35,270 nt of DNA from a bacterium (GCA_004560375.1 SFVC01000022.1:1-35270), one strand, 5' to 3'. Shown: positions 7,283-15,338, counted from the stretch's first letter. Notes: generated by a model from the sequence alone, not told the origin. Numbers and translations are program-made.

Positions 7283-7965
7283 ATCATTTCTGAAAAATTT
7301 TCTACCTCCAGGCGGTAGCCCAGCCGCCGTACCGCCTCGATCCGCACGTTGGAGCCGATGCTGGCCAGCTTCTTCCGCAGGAACCCCACGTACACCTCCA
7401 CATGGTTCTCCACCGCGTTGGAGTCATAGCCCCACACCTTGGCCAAAATGGCCTCCTTGGGGGAGATCCGATCCCGGGCCTGAAGCAGCACCCGCATCAC
7501 GTCGAACTCCCGGGCGGACAGCCGCACCCCCCGCTCCCCGCACACCAGGGTGCAGGAGTCCAGCTCCAGCGCCGTGTTGCCCAGCACCAGCTCGTCCACC
7601 TGCCCGCCCTGCCGCCGGAGCAGGGCGTTGACGCAGGCCAGCAGCTCCCGGCTGTCGAAGGGCTTGGTGAGGTAGTAGTCCGCCCCGGCGTTGAGGCCCT
7701 CGATCCGATCCTCCACCCCGCCCCGGGCGGTGAGCATCAGGATAGGGGTGGCGCACCGGGCGGCCCGCACCTGCCGGGCCACCTGATAGCCGTCCATCCC
7801 CGGCATCAGCACGTCCAGGATCAGCAGGTCGTAGACGCCCAGCTGGGCGTACTCCGCGCCGCTCATCCCGTCGTAGACCCGCTCCACCTCAAAGCCCCGC
7901 TGCTCCAGCAGCGCCGCCACCGACTCCGCCAGCGGCTTGTCGTCCTCAATCATCAGGATTTTCAC
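7279..7965 (-). CDS. OmpR/PhoB-family response regulator (orphan)
   Basis: A 228-residue two-domain regulator. Receiver: acidic pair D8-D9, phosphoacceptor D51 (LILDVLMPGMDGY), T79 and K101 (TKPF). The winged-helix DNA-binding domain of the PhoB type occupies about 125-222. Start codon is GTG at 7965, with a GGAGG-type site in the upstream purine run; this gives the canonical KILMIEDD start. No histidine kinase gene lies beside it in the window. The gene is divergent from the VTC/DUF4956/CotH operon, and both promoters carry direct repeats with 11-bp spacing, as PhoB-family regulators bind. It probably controls itself and that operon; its kinase must be elsewhere or absent. Confidence 0.92.
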   Translation of the reverse strand: MKILMIEDDKPLAESVAALLEQRGFEVERVYDGMSGAEYAQLGVYDLLILDVLMPGMDGYQVARQVRAARCATPILMLTARGGVEDRIEGLNAGADYYLTKPFDSRELLACVNALLRRQGGQVDELVLGNTALELDSCTLVCGERGVRLSAREFDVMRVLLQARDRISPKEAILAKVWGYDSNAVENHVEVYVGFLRKKLASIGSNVRIEAVRRLGYRLEVENFSEMI

Positions 7966-7991
7966 AGGTCGCTCCCCCTCCTCTCCTTCAT

Positions 7992-8024
7992 ACTATACCA
8001 TCCAAACCTGAAACGAAGCTGAAA
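7992..8024 (-). promoter_or_regulatory. Response-regulator box and -10 of the regulator gene
   Basis: Minus strand: TTTCAG (8024-8019), five bases, TTTCAG (8013-8008), ten bases, TATAGT (7997-7992). No good -35 is present; the direct repeats occupy its place, as in class II activation by PhoB-like regulators. Confidence 0.65.
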
Positions 8025-8065
8025 TTTGCTGTGTTCACAGTTCCTTTACACACTCCGCCCCGGAT

Positions 8066-8098
8066 TTTCAGCGCCGGTTCAGCTTTCCGTGTTATAGT
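8066..8098 (+). promoter_or_regulatory. Response-regulator box and -10 of the VTC operon
   Basis: TTTCAG (8066-8071), five bases, GTTCAG (8077-8082), ten bases, TATAGT (8093-8098). Same spacing and same -10 as on the opposite strand 42 bp away, and again no recognisable -35. Confidence 0.68.
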
Positions 8099-8130
8099 CA
8101 GGGCAGCGCAACAGAAAAGGACGTGATGAG

Positions 8131-8805
8131 ATGGCCCAATACCGGCACGAATGGAAACACGAGATCAGCTTCTCCGACCGGCTGGCGCTCCAGGCGCGGC
8201 TGGGCGCGGTGTGCCGTCCCGATCCCCACGCCCCGGGCGGGCAGTACCAAATCCGCAGCCTGTACTTTGACACCCCGGCGGATCGGGCCCTGCGGGAAAA
8301 GCTGGACGGGGTAAGCCGCCGGGAGAAGTTCCGCATCCGGTACTATAATCTGGACGCCTCCCTGATCCACCTGGAGAAAAAGAGCAAGCAGGGCGGCCTG
8401 GGCGCCAAGGAGGCGGCAGAGCTCACCCCGGCGGAGGCCCAGGCCATCGTGGACGGCGATCTGGACTGGATGGCGGACAGCGAGCGGCCCCTGGTGCGGG
8501 AGCTGTACCTCAAGATGATCGCCCAGGGGCTGGCCCCCAAGACCATCGTGGACTACACCCGCCGCCCCTTCGTTTTTCCCCCGGGCAATGTGCGGGTGAC
8601 GCTGGACTACGACATCCGCACGGGGCTGAGCTCCACCGACTTTCTCAACCCGGACTGCGCCACCATCCCGGCGGGGGAGCCCGTCACCATTTTAGAGGTG
8701 AAATGGGGCGCCTTCCTCCCCGACATCATCCGGGACGCGGTGGGGCTGGACGGGCGGCGGGCGGCGGCGTTTTCCAAATACGCCCGCTGCCGGATCTATG
8801 GATGA
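8131..8805 (+). CDS. VTC-domain polyphosphate polymerase-like protein
   Basis: A 224-residue protein with the VTC/triphosphate-tunnel fold features: EWKHEI at the N terminus, YQIRSLYFDTP, KFRIRYY, IHLEKKSK, VDYTRRPF, VTLDYDIRTG and ILEVKWG, which give the alternating basic and acidic strands of the tunnel. Eukaryotic VTC4 makes polyphosphate from ATP; bacterial single-domain members beside DUF4956 and CotH are common but poorly characterised. No membrane segment, so it likely works at the inner face of the membrane with the DUF4956 protein. AAAAGGA precedes the ATG by nine bases. First gene of the operon driven by the response-regulator box. Confidence 0.88.
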   Translation: MAQYRHEWKHEISFSDRLALQARLGAVCRPDPHAPGGQYQIRSLYFDTPADRALREKLDGVSRREKFRIRYYNLDASLIHLEKKSKQGGLGAKEAAELTPAEAQAIVDGDLDWMADSERPLVRELYLKMIAQGLAPKTIVDYTRRPFVFPPGNVRVTLDYDIRTGLSSTDFLNPDCATIPAGEPVTILEVKWGAFLPDIIRDAVGLDGRRAAAFSKYARCRIYG

Positions 8806-8809
8806 TTTC

Positions 8810-8884
8810 GTAGGGGAGGGGCAAGCCCCTCCCTTTTGCCGGAAGCGCCCTCTGTCCCTCGGGAGGGGCAAGCCCCTCCCCTAC
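8810..8884. repeat. Nested palindromic repeat between VTC and DUF4956 genes
   Basis: Two 24-bp arms, 8810-8833 and 8861-8884, each itself a palindrome built on GGGAGGGGCAAGCCCCTCCC, are also inverted copies of each other (outer GTAG and CTAC ends). A 27-bp spacer separates them. The arms can fold singly or with each other. Looks like a REP/MITE-type dispersed element placed in the intercistronic gap; it could also tune expression within the operon. Confidence 0.75.
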
Positions 8885-8921
8885 AGGTTGAACCCACATT
8901 GATTTTAAGGAGGAACCTATT

Positions 8922-9593
8922 ATGACCTTTCAGGACATCTTCAAATCCGGCTTCCTGGAGAATGTCGCCAGCGTCAGCCTGCTGGACATGGTGCTGGCGC
9001 TGGCCCTGGCCTTCGGCATCGGGCTGTTTATCCTGCTCGTATACAAGAAAACCTTCGCCGGCGTGATGTACTCGTCCAGCTTCGGCGTGACCTTAGTGGC
9101 GCTGACTATGATCACCACCATGGTGATTCTGGCCGTCACCAGCAACGTGGTGCTGTCCCTGGGCATGGTGGGCGCGCTGTCCATCGTCCGCTTCCGCACC
9201 GCCGTGAAGGAACCGCTGGATCTGGCCTTTTTGTTCTGGGCCATCGCCGTGGGCATCGTGCTGGCGGCGGGGATGATCCCGCTGGCCGTGTTCGGCAGCC
9301 TGATCATCGGCCTGATCCTGCTGGTGTTCGTCAACAGAAAATCCCATGTGAACCCCTATATCGTAGTGCTCCAGTGCGAGGACGAGGGGGCGGAGGCCCG
9401 GGTCATGGCGCTGCTGGAGCCCAGCACCCGGCGGTGCGCCGTCAAGGGCAAGACCGTCCGGGAGGGGCTGGTGGAGCTGAACCTGGAGATCCGCCTCCGG
9501 GACGGGGGCACCGGCTTCGTCAACGCCTTGGGTGGCCTGGAGGGCGTGCACAGCGCCGTGTTGGTGAGCTACAACGGCGACTACCTGGGGTGA
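8922..9593 (+). CDS. DUF4956 membrane protein
   Basis: A 223-residue integral membrane protein. Hydrophobic segments are near residues 20-42, 48-70, 72-90 and 103-135, with the family signature GALSIVRFRTAVKEPLDLAFLFW around 84-106. A soluble C-terminal domain of about 85 residues follows (from about 139), with an ACT-like alternation of strands. Function is not established; the family is regularly found with VTC-domain and CotH genes, suggesting that it anchors or transports the product of the VTC protein. AAGGAGG (8907-8913) is a strong ribosome binding site, so it is translated independently despite the repeat upstream. Confidence 0.88.
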   Translation: MTFQDIFKSGFLENVASVSLLDMVLALALAFGIGLFILLVYKKTFAGVMYSSSFGVTLVALTMITTMVILAVTSNVVLSLGMVGALSIVRFRTAVKEPLDLAFLFWAIAVGIVLAAGMIPLAVFGSLIIGLILLVFVNRKSHVNPYIVVLQCEDEGAEARVMALLEPSTRRCAVKGKTVREGLVELNLEIRLRDGGTGFVNALGGLEGVHSAVLVSYNGDYLG

Positions 9594-9597
9594 TGCC

Positions 9598-11331
9598 ATG
9601 GCAGCCCACAAGTACATCGACCGGATCTGCGCCCTGGCCGCCGTCCTCTCCCTGCTGCTGACCCTGCTGTTTCTCAACGGGGAGGCCCTGGGCGTCCAGC
9701 CCGCCTCCCAGGCCATGGGTTATGAGGCGAAACTGTTCGACACCTCCCGCGTGCACACCATCGACATCGTGATGGACGACTGGGAGGGCTTTCTGGATGG
9801 CTGCGAGGACGAGGAATACGCTCCTTGCGCCGTAGTGATTGACAACGAGGCCTACAAAAACGTAGGCATCCGGGCCAAGGGGAACACCTCCCTGTCCACC
9901 GTGTCCCAGATGGGCAGCGACCGGTACAGCTTCAAGCTGGAATTCGACCACTATGAGGCGGGCAAGAGCTTCTACGGCCTGGATAAGCTGTGCCTGAACA
10001 ACCTCATCCAGGACAACACCCTGATGAAGGATTATCTCACCTATCGGCTGATGGGCCAGTTTGGGGTGGCCGCCCCCCTGTGCAGCTACGTCTGGATCAC
10101 CGTCAACGGCCAGGACTGGGGGCTGTACCTGGCGGTGGAGGGGGTGGAGGACGGCTTCCTCCGGCGCAATTACGGCCAGGACGCCGGGGCGCTCTACAAG
10201 CCGGACAGCATGGACTTCGGCGGGGGCCGGGGCAACGGCCGGGATTTCGACATGGAGGACTTTGATCCGGAGCACTTCCAGCCGGGAGAACGGCCTGACC
10301 GCCCCAGCAGTTCGGATTTCCCGGCCGGGAGCGATCCCGGAACCCCTGGATCTCCCACCGGCCAGGACGGTCAGAGTCCGGGCGGCAGGCCGGAAGGCCT
10401 TAAGCCCCCGGTCAATCCCGGCGGCGGGGACGGCGTTCCGGAGGGGCTTGATCCCTCCCCCCGCCCCGGCGGCCCGGGCGGGGGCATGGGCTCCGACGAC
10501 GTGAAACTGAAGTACATCGACGACGACCCGGACAGCTACCCCAACCTCTTTGACAGCGCGAAAACCAGCGTCACCGACGGCGACAAGGCCCGCCTGATCC
10601 AGTCGCTGAAGGCCCTGGGCGGGGGCGGGGACGTGTCGGAGGCGGTGGACATCGACCAGGTGCTGCGCTATTTTGTCGTCCACAACTATGTGGTGAACGG
10701 GGACAGCTACACCGGCTCCATGGTGCACAACTACTATCTCTACGAGAAGGACGGGCGGCTGTCCCTGATCCCCTGGGACTACAATCTGGCCTTCGGCGCC
10801 TTCCAGGGCCGCGACGCGTCCGGGGCGGTGAACGACCCCATCGACTCCCCCCTGTCCGTCACCGGGTACGGCGACCGGCCCATGGCGGACTGGATCTTCT
10901 CCAGCGAGGAATATACCGCCCTGTGCCACCAATACTTTGCGGAATTCATAGATTCGGTTGACCCCGCCGCGCTGATAAAACAGGCCCAAGCCCTCATCGC
11001 CCCCTATGTGGAGCGGGATCCCACCAAATTCTGCACCGCGGAGGAGTTCCGGGCAGGGGCGGCGGCATTGGAGACCTTCTGCGCCCTCCGCACTGAGAGC
11101 GTGTCCGGCCAGCTGGCAGGCTCCATCCCCTCCACCGCCGCGGGGCAGGAGGAGGACAGCGCCGCTCTGGTGGACGCTTCGGATCTCAACCTGTCCGATA
11201 TGGGCGCCATGGAACAGGGCGGCGGCCCGAGGACAGCCCCGGGGCAGGAAGCCGGCGGCGAACCGGCGCTTCCCAACCGGCAGGATTCCAGCCGGCAGAC
11301 CGGCGCTCCGCCGGAGCAGCCCCGGCAGTAG
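9598..11331 (+). CDS. CotH-family protein kinase, membrane anchored or secreted
   Basis: A 577-residue CotH protein. An N-terminal hydrophobic segment (about 10-30) acts as signal or anchor. The family motif GIRAKGNTS is at 90-98, FYGLDKLCLNN follows near 125, and the metal-binding/catalytic region IPWDYN is at 391-396 (D394). In Bacillus, CotH phosphorylates spore-coat proteins; here the context is a vegetative surface cassette with VTC and DUF4956. A Gly/Pro-rich, presumably disordered insert (about residues 220-300) interrupts the kinase-like fold, and the C terminus (from about 500) is also low complexity. Start ATG lies four bases after the previous stop, with GGGGTGAT as ribosome binding site. 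It converges on the amidohydrolase gene with an 8-bp gap. Confidence 0.88.
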   Translation: MAAHKYIDRICALAAVLSLLLTLLFLNGEALGVQPASQAMGYEAKLFDTSRVHTIDIVMDDWEGFLDGCEDEEYAPCAVVIDNEAYKNVGIRAKGNTSLSTVSQMGSDRYSFKLEFDHYEAGKSFYGLDKLCLNNLIQDNTLMKDYLTYRLMGQFGVAAPLCSYVWITVNGQDWGLYLAVEGVEDGFLRRNYGQDAGALYKPDSMDFGGGRGNGRDFDMEDFDPEHFQPGERPDRPSSSDFPAGSDPGTPGSPTGQDGQSPGGRPEGLKPPVNPGGGDGVPEGLDPSPRPGGPGGGMGSDDVKLKYIDDDPDSYPNLFDSAKTSVTDGDKARLIQSLKALGGGGDVSEAVDIDQVLRYFVVHNYVVNGDSYTGSMVHNYYLYEKDGRLSLIPWDYNLAFGAFQGRDASGAVNDPIDSPLSVTGYGDRPMADWIFSSEEYTALCHQYFAEFIDSVDPAALIKQAQALIAPYVERDPTKFCTAEEFRAGAAALETFCALRTESVSGQLAGSIPSTAAGQEEDSAALVDASDLNLSDMGAMEQGGGPRTAPGQEAGGEPALPNRQDSSRQTGAPPEQPRQ

Positions 11332-11339
11332 GGCGGCCT

Positions 11340-12404
11340 TTATCCCAGCAGGATCTGCCGGAAGGCCCTGATGGCGGGCTCCAGCAGCTCGTCCGGGTAC
11401 TGGTAGTCATTTGTATGGAGGGGTGGGCACCCCTCCCCCGCCCCGATGCCGAAAAAGGCCCCGGGGCAGCGGCGCAGGTAGTGGCCGAAGTCCTCGCTCC
11501 ACCGCATGGGGGCGGGCAGCTCCCTGCCGCCGCACCGATCCAGCACCAGCCGGGCGCAGTCCGGGTCGTTCACCGTGGCGGGGAACACGTCCTGCACCTC
11601 ATGGGCAAAGCCCAGGCCGTACTCCTCCGCCAGCTCCCGGGCCAGCCCGAAAATATCCGCGAACAGCCGCTCCAGATCCCCGTCCTCCTCCGCCCGCAGG
11701 GTGAGCCACACCTCCCCCCGGGCGGCGGCAGTGCCGAAGGCCCGCTCGCCCAGCTCCGCCCCAATGACGGTGCACAGGGTCATGCCGCCGTACCGCTCCG
11801 CCCGGGCCAGCTGGGGCAGGGCGCACAGCAGCCGCCCCACCGCCGTGGCCGGGGACAGGCCGTGCTCCGGATAGGCGGCGTGGGCGGGCCGCCCCTGGAA
11901 GACCAGCGTCACCCCCCGGGAGCCGCAGGCGAAGGTGCCGGGCCGGGTGAACACCTGCCCCAGGGGGTAGCCCGGCAGGTTGTGGGCCCCGTAGATCCGG
12001 GCCACCCGCTCCCGTTCAAACAGCTCCAGGCACCCCGGGGCCCCGGCACCCGTCTCCTCGGCGGGCTGGAACAGGAAGAACACGTCCCGATCCAGCCGCT
12101 CCCCCTTCAGGGACAGGATCGTGCCGCACAGGGCGGCGGCGTGCCCGTCGTGGCCGCACAGGTGGGCCGCCCCTCCCCCAGGCAGGGCCAGCGCGTCGTA
12201 GTCCGCCCGGAGGGCTATGGGGGGCTTTGTCCCCTCCGGCTCCCGGCGGGCGGCGTAGAAGCCCTCCCCACAGGGGTGGAGCTCCAGCTCCGTCCGGCCG
12301 CGCAAAAAATCCATGAGCATGGCCCGGGTGCGCTTCTCCCGGCCCGACTGCTCCGGGCAACTGTGCAGCGCCCGCCGCAGGGCGCGGATCTCCTCAAGGT
12401 TCAT
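11340..12404 (-). CDS. M20-family amidohydrolase (hippurate/IAA-amide hydrolase type)
   Basis: A 354-residue metal-dependent amidohydrolase of the M20D group, which cleaves N-acyl amino acids or similar amides. Metal-binding motifs are clear: CGHDGHAA (about residue 87), PAEETGAGA and GAHNLPGYPLG; a final HTNDYQYPDE region holds the C-terminal ligand His. Slightly shorter than typical members (about 390). The ATG at 12404 gives the usual N terminus (LEEIRALRRALHSCPEQSGRE) and has GGGAG upstream; an in-frame extension to 12815 is an overlap with fumarase and is rejected. Monocistronic and divergent from the fumarase genes. Exact substrate cannot be stated. Confidence 0.88.
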   Translation of the reverse strand: MNLEEIRALRRALHSCPEQSGREKRTRAMLMDFLRGRTELELHPCGEGFYAARREPEGTKPPIALRADYDALALPGGGAAHLCGHDGHAAALCGTILSLKGERLDRDVFFLFQPAEETGAGAPGCLELFERERVARIYGAHNLPGYPLGQVFTRPGTFACGSRGVTLVFQGRPAHAAYPEHGLSPATAVGRLLCALPQLARAERYGGMTLCTVIGAELGERAFGTAAARGEVWLTLRAEEDGDLERLFADIFGLARELAEEYGLGFAHEVQDVFPATVNDPDCARLVLDRCGGRELPAPMRWSEDFGHYLRRCPGAFFGIGAGEGCPPLHTNDYQYPDELLEPAIRAFRQILLG

Positions 12405-12420
12405 TCCATTCTCTCCCTTC

Positions 12421-12449
12421 CGCCCCGGCCCGGTTTTCGGGTCGGGGCG
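12421..12449 (-). other. GC-rich hairpin in the leader of the amidohydrolase gene
   Basis: CGCCCCGGCCCG (12421-12432) pairs with CGGGTCGGGGCG (12438-12449) over 12 bp with one wobble. It sits about 17 bp before the start codon of the leftward gene, where it could affect translation. No T tract follows. Confidence 0.4.
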
Positions 12450-12570
12450 CCGTCCTGTCAAAGGCTTACCTCTTATTTTACCGCAAAACCGGCCGAATGG
12501 ATAGATGGAATCTTGTTTGTGTCTGAAAAATCTGCGCCCCGACGGGCGGGAGCTGCGAGGAGGAGCGTTT

Positions 12571-13404
12571 ATGCGGGAGATCGACGCCGGAGCGCTGGCG
12601 GAGGCGGTGGCCCGACTGTGTATCCAGGCCAACACCTGTCTGCCCGGGGACGTGCGGGACGGCATCGCCGCCGCCCGGGTGGAGGAGGACTGGCCACCGG
12701 CCCGGGAGATCCTGGATCGGATTATGGAAAACGGGGAGATCGGCGGCGGCCTGCCCATCTGCCAGGACACGGGGATGGCCTGCGTCTTTTTGGAGGTGGG
12801 CCAGGAGGTGCACATCGCCGGGAACTTGACCCAGGCGGTGGACGAGGGGGTGCGCCGGGGATACGCCCAAGGCTATCTCCGCAAGTCGGTGGTGTCCGAC
12901 CCGCTGGAGCGGGTGAATTCCGGCGACAACACCCCCGCCATGCTGTACACCGAGCTGGTTCCCGGCGACAGACTCACCGTCACCGTGGCCCCAAAGGGCT
13001 TCGGCAGCGAGAACATGAGCCGCATCGCCATGCTGAAGCCCTCCGACGGCCTGGAGGGGGTGCGGCGCTTTATCGTGGACACCGTGGAGCAGGCGGGACC
13101 CAACCCCTGTCCCCCCATCGTGGTGGGTGTGGGCATCGGCGGCACCTTCGACAAGTGCGCCCTGCTGGCCAAAAAGGCCCTGCTCCGGAAGTTGGGCGCC
13201 CCCTCTCCCCTGCCCTTTTACGCCCGGCTGGAGCGGGATCTGCTGGCAGAGATCAACGCCTTGGGCATCGGGCCCCAGGGCTTCGGCGGGCGCACCACCG
13301 CCCTGGCTGTCCACATTGAGACTCTGCCCACCCATATCGCGGGGCTGCCCTGTGCCGTCAATCTCAACTGCCACGTGGCCCGCCACGCAACGGAGGTGCT
13401 GTAA
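12571..13404 (+). CDS. Class I fumarate hydratase, alpha subunit
   Basis: A 277-residue protein matching the alpha subunit of the two-subunit iron-sulfur fumarase (or L-tartrate dehydratase). Cluster-ligand cysteines appear in PICQDTG (near residue 67), in NPCPP and in DKCALLAKK. Motifs NSGDNTPA and KGFGSENMS are family hallmarks. Catalyses fumarate/malate interconversion in the partial TCA cycle with the product of the next gene. An upstream in-frame ATG at 12505 exists, but GCGAGGAGGAG right before 12571 and the protein length favour 12571. Tartrate dehydratase remains a possible alternative; the genomic context with isocitrate dehydrogenase favours fumarase. Confidence 0.92.
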   Translation: MREIDAGALAEAVARLCIQANTCLPGDVRDGIAAARVEEDWPPAREILDRIMENGEIGGGLPICQDTGMACVFLEVGQEVHIAGNLTQAVDEGVRRGYAQGYLRKSVVSDPLERVNSGDNTPAMLYTELVPGDRLTVTVAPKGFGSENMSRIAMLKPSDGLEGVRRFIVDTVEQAGPNPCPPIVVGVGIGGTFDKCALLAKKALLRKLGAPSPLPFYARLERDLLAEINALGIGPQGFGGRTTALAVHIETLPTHIAGLPCAVNLNCHVARHATEVL

Positions 13405-13405
13405 C

Positions 13406-13996
13406 ATGGCAAAGCAGATTACCGCCCCCCTGGATCGGGAGACCGCCCGGAGCCTGCGCGCCGGCCAGAGCGTCCTGCTGTCCGGCATCATCTACACCGC
13501 CCGGGATGCGGCCCACAAGAGGCTGTGCGCCCTGGCGGCGGAAGGGAAGCCCATGCCCTTCCCCATAGCGGGCAGCGTCCTTTACTATGTGGGCCCCACC
13601 CCGGCCCGGCCCGGGCAGTCCATCGGCTCCGCGGGCCCCACCACCAGCTGCCGGATGGACGCCTACGCCCCCACCCTGCTGCGCCTGGGCCAACTGGGCA
13701 TGATCGGCAAAGGCAGCCGGAGCCCGGAGGTGGTGGCGGCCATGAGAGAGACGGGTGCGGTGTACTTTGGGGCCATCGGTGGGGCGGGGGCCCTGCTGGC
13801 CCGGTGCGTGAAGTCGGCGGAGCTGATCTGCTATGCGGATCTGGGGGCGGAGGCCGTGCGGCGGCTGGAGGTGGAGGATCTCCCGCTGACGGTGGTCATC
13901 GACTGCCTGGGCAATAATCTGTACGAAACGGGCCGGGCGGCTTACCTGGCTCAACGTGGCGAACAGACGTTATCGGGACAGAAGCAGCTTTTTTGA
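13406..13996 (+). CDS. Class I fumarate hydratase, beta subunit
   Basis: A 196-residue beta subunit that completes the heterodimeric fumarase. Conserved segments are the start region with LRAGQSVLLSG, YTARDAAHKR, YYVGPTP, GSAGPTTSCRMD, GKGSR and YFGAIGGAGALLA. It starts one base after the alpha subunit stop, so the two are co-translated. Followed by a terminator hairpin. Two-subunit fumarases of this kind are typical of anaerobic bacteria and archaea. Confidence 0.93.
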   Translation: MAKQITAPLDRETARSLRAGQSVLLSGIIYTARDAAHKRLCALAAEGKPMPFPIAGSVLYYVGPTPARPGQSIGSAGPTTSCRMDAYAPTLLRLGQLGMIGKGSRSPEVVAAMRETGAVYFGAIGGAGALLARCVKSAELICYADLGAEAVRRLEVEDLPLTVVIDCLGNNLYETGRAAYLAQRGEQTLSGQKQLF

Positions 13997-14003
13997 CAGC
14001 CTT

Positions 14004-14032
14004 GCCGGCCGATCCTCTGACCGGCCGGTTTT
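14004..14032 (+). terminator. Terminator of the fumarase operon
   Basis: GCCGGCC (14004-14010) pairs with GGCCGGT (14023-14029, last pair a wobble) across a 12-base loop, followed by TTTT, eight bases after the beta subunit stop. Confidence 0.6.
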
Positions 14033-14035
14033 CTG

Positions 14036-14064
14036 TTGCAATTTTCCGGAAGATCGGGTACAAT
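14036..14064 (+). promoter_or_regulatory. Promoter of the DUF975 gene
   Basis: TTGCAA (14036-14041), 17-bp spacer, TACAAT (14059-14064), each one mismatch or so from consensus, immediately after the fumarase terminator. Confidence 0.75.
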
Positions 14065-14132
14065 ACCTGCTGTAAGCGCCCCACCCGCCCCTCGAGAGAC
14101 GGAACAGGGCGCGGAGAAGGAGGAATTGTCCT

Positions 14133-15290
14133 ATGCTGGAGTATCACCGCCCACAGCTGAAGGCGGCGGCGCGGCGGGCCATGCGGGGCCAGCGCCCCCA
14201 CCCAATGTTCGTCACCTTCGTGTTTTCCATTCTCGCCGGCATCGGCGGCCAGATCATCAGCCAGATTCTGGGGCTGGTCACCGGCAGCACAGGTCTGAGC
14301 AATCTGTACTTCCAGGCCTTTCTGGAATATGGGGATCCGGAAATGGCCCTTCAGTACGCACTGATGTCCTACGGCCCCCAGCGGCTGATTTTCGCCCTCC
14401 TGGTGGGCGGAGGACTGTCCACCCTGCTGGTGGCCCTGTGGCAGGGGCTGATGCGGGTGGGATACAGCGGCTTCTGCCTGGATATGGTTCGGGGACGGCA
14501 GCCCCAGACCGGGGCCCTGTTCCGGGCCTTCCCCCAGGCGGGCCCGGTGCTGATCACCCAATTGCTGGTGTCTGTGTTCCGCTTTTTGTGGACGCTGCTG
14601 CTACAGGTGGGGGCTGTCGTGGTGTTTTTTGTCATCCTGCTGCTGTTTATTACCATACTTGACCTGCCCGCATTGGCTTTCCTGCTGATGCTGTGCGGGT
14701 GCGTTGCCCTGATGCTGGGCATTATCTGGGTCACTCTGCGGTACGCCCTGGTGGATTTCCTCATTGCCGACCAGGGCCTTACCGGCATGGACGCCATCCG
14801 GGAGAGCAAACGGCTGATGCGGGGCAATACCGGGCGGCTGTTCACGCTGAATCTGTCCTTCTTCGGCTGGTATCTGATGGAGCTGGGCGTCCTCTTGATC
14901 CTGGGCGCCGCCGTCCTTGTCCCTGTTGTGCTGAACGCTGTTCAGAGCGGGGCAGACTCTTGGACGGCACTGGCCGTGTCCACCCTTGGCGTCCTCGGCC
15001 TGTTCTCCCTCGCCGCCATCGCCATCGGCATTTTCAACCTGTGGCTCACCCCCTACATCACCGGGGCCCAGGCCCTGTTCTACGACTGGACTCAGGGCAT
15101 CGACAGCACCAGGCCCGCCCCCGGCGGTGGGAGCGGCGGCTGGGGCCAGCCCACTCCGCCCCGTCAGAACACCACCTATACCTGGAACCCCACCCCCGGC
15201 CCCACCTCGGGCACGGGCATCGGCTCCGGCCCCCAGGACAGCGGCGCGCCGAGGCCCCCCCAATCCCCCAAGGACGACCCCTGGGACTGA
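14133..15290 (+). CDS. DUF975 family integral membrane protein
   Basis: A 385-residue membrane protein with about six hydrophobic segments (near residues 25-48, 88-108, 140-195 as two or three, 245-270 and 280-310). The DUF975 signature is visible: AIRESKRLMRGNTGRLFTLNLSFFGWYLM around 218-248. The last roughly 60 residues are Pro/Gly/Thr-rich, hydrophilic and probably disordered. Family function is unknown. AAGGAGG is placed properly before the ATG at 14133. It has its own promoter; isocitrate dehydrogenase follows after 73 bp that include a GC hairpin. Confidence 0.85.
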   Translation: MLEYHRPQLKAAARRAMRGQRPHPMFVTFVFSILAGIGGQIISQILGLVTGSTGLSNLYFQAFLEYGDPEMALQYALMSYGPQRLIFALLVGGGLSTLLVALWQGLMRVGYSGFCLDMVRGRQPQTGALFRAFPQAGPVLITQLLVSVFRFLWTLLLQVGAVVVFFVILLLFITILDLPALAFLLMLCGCVALMLGIIWVTLRYALVDFLIADQGLTGMDAIRESKRLMRGNTGRLFTLNLSFFGWYLMELGVLLILGAAVLVPVVLNAVQSGADSWTALAVSTLGVLGLFSLAAIAIGIFNLWLTPYITGAQALFYDWTQGIDSTRPAPGGGSGGWGQPTPPRQNTTYTWNPTPGPTSGTGIGSGPQDSGAPRPPQSPKDDPWD

Positions 15291-15310
15291 GCATCTGTAC
15301 ACCCCAAGCG

Positions 15311-15338
15311 GCGGGGACGGGCTTCCGCCCCCGCCCTT
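15311..15338 (+). terminator. Possible weak terminator before icd
   Basis: GCGGGGACGG (15311-15320) and CCGCCCCCGC (15325-15334) pair with one mismatch around GCTT, followed by CTTT. It may partly separate the DUF975 gene from icd; the T tract is short. Confidence 0.4.

Noticed and set aside
12405..12815. Long N-terminal extension of the amidohydrolase
   Set aside because: It would overlap the fumarase alpha gene on the other strand; family N terminus begins at 12404.
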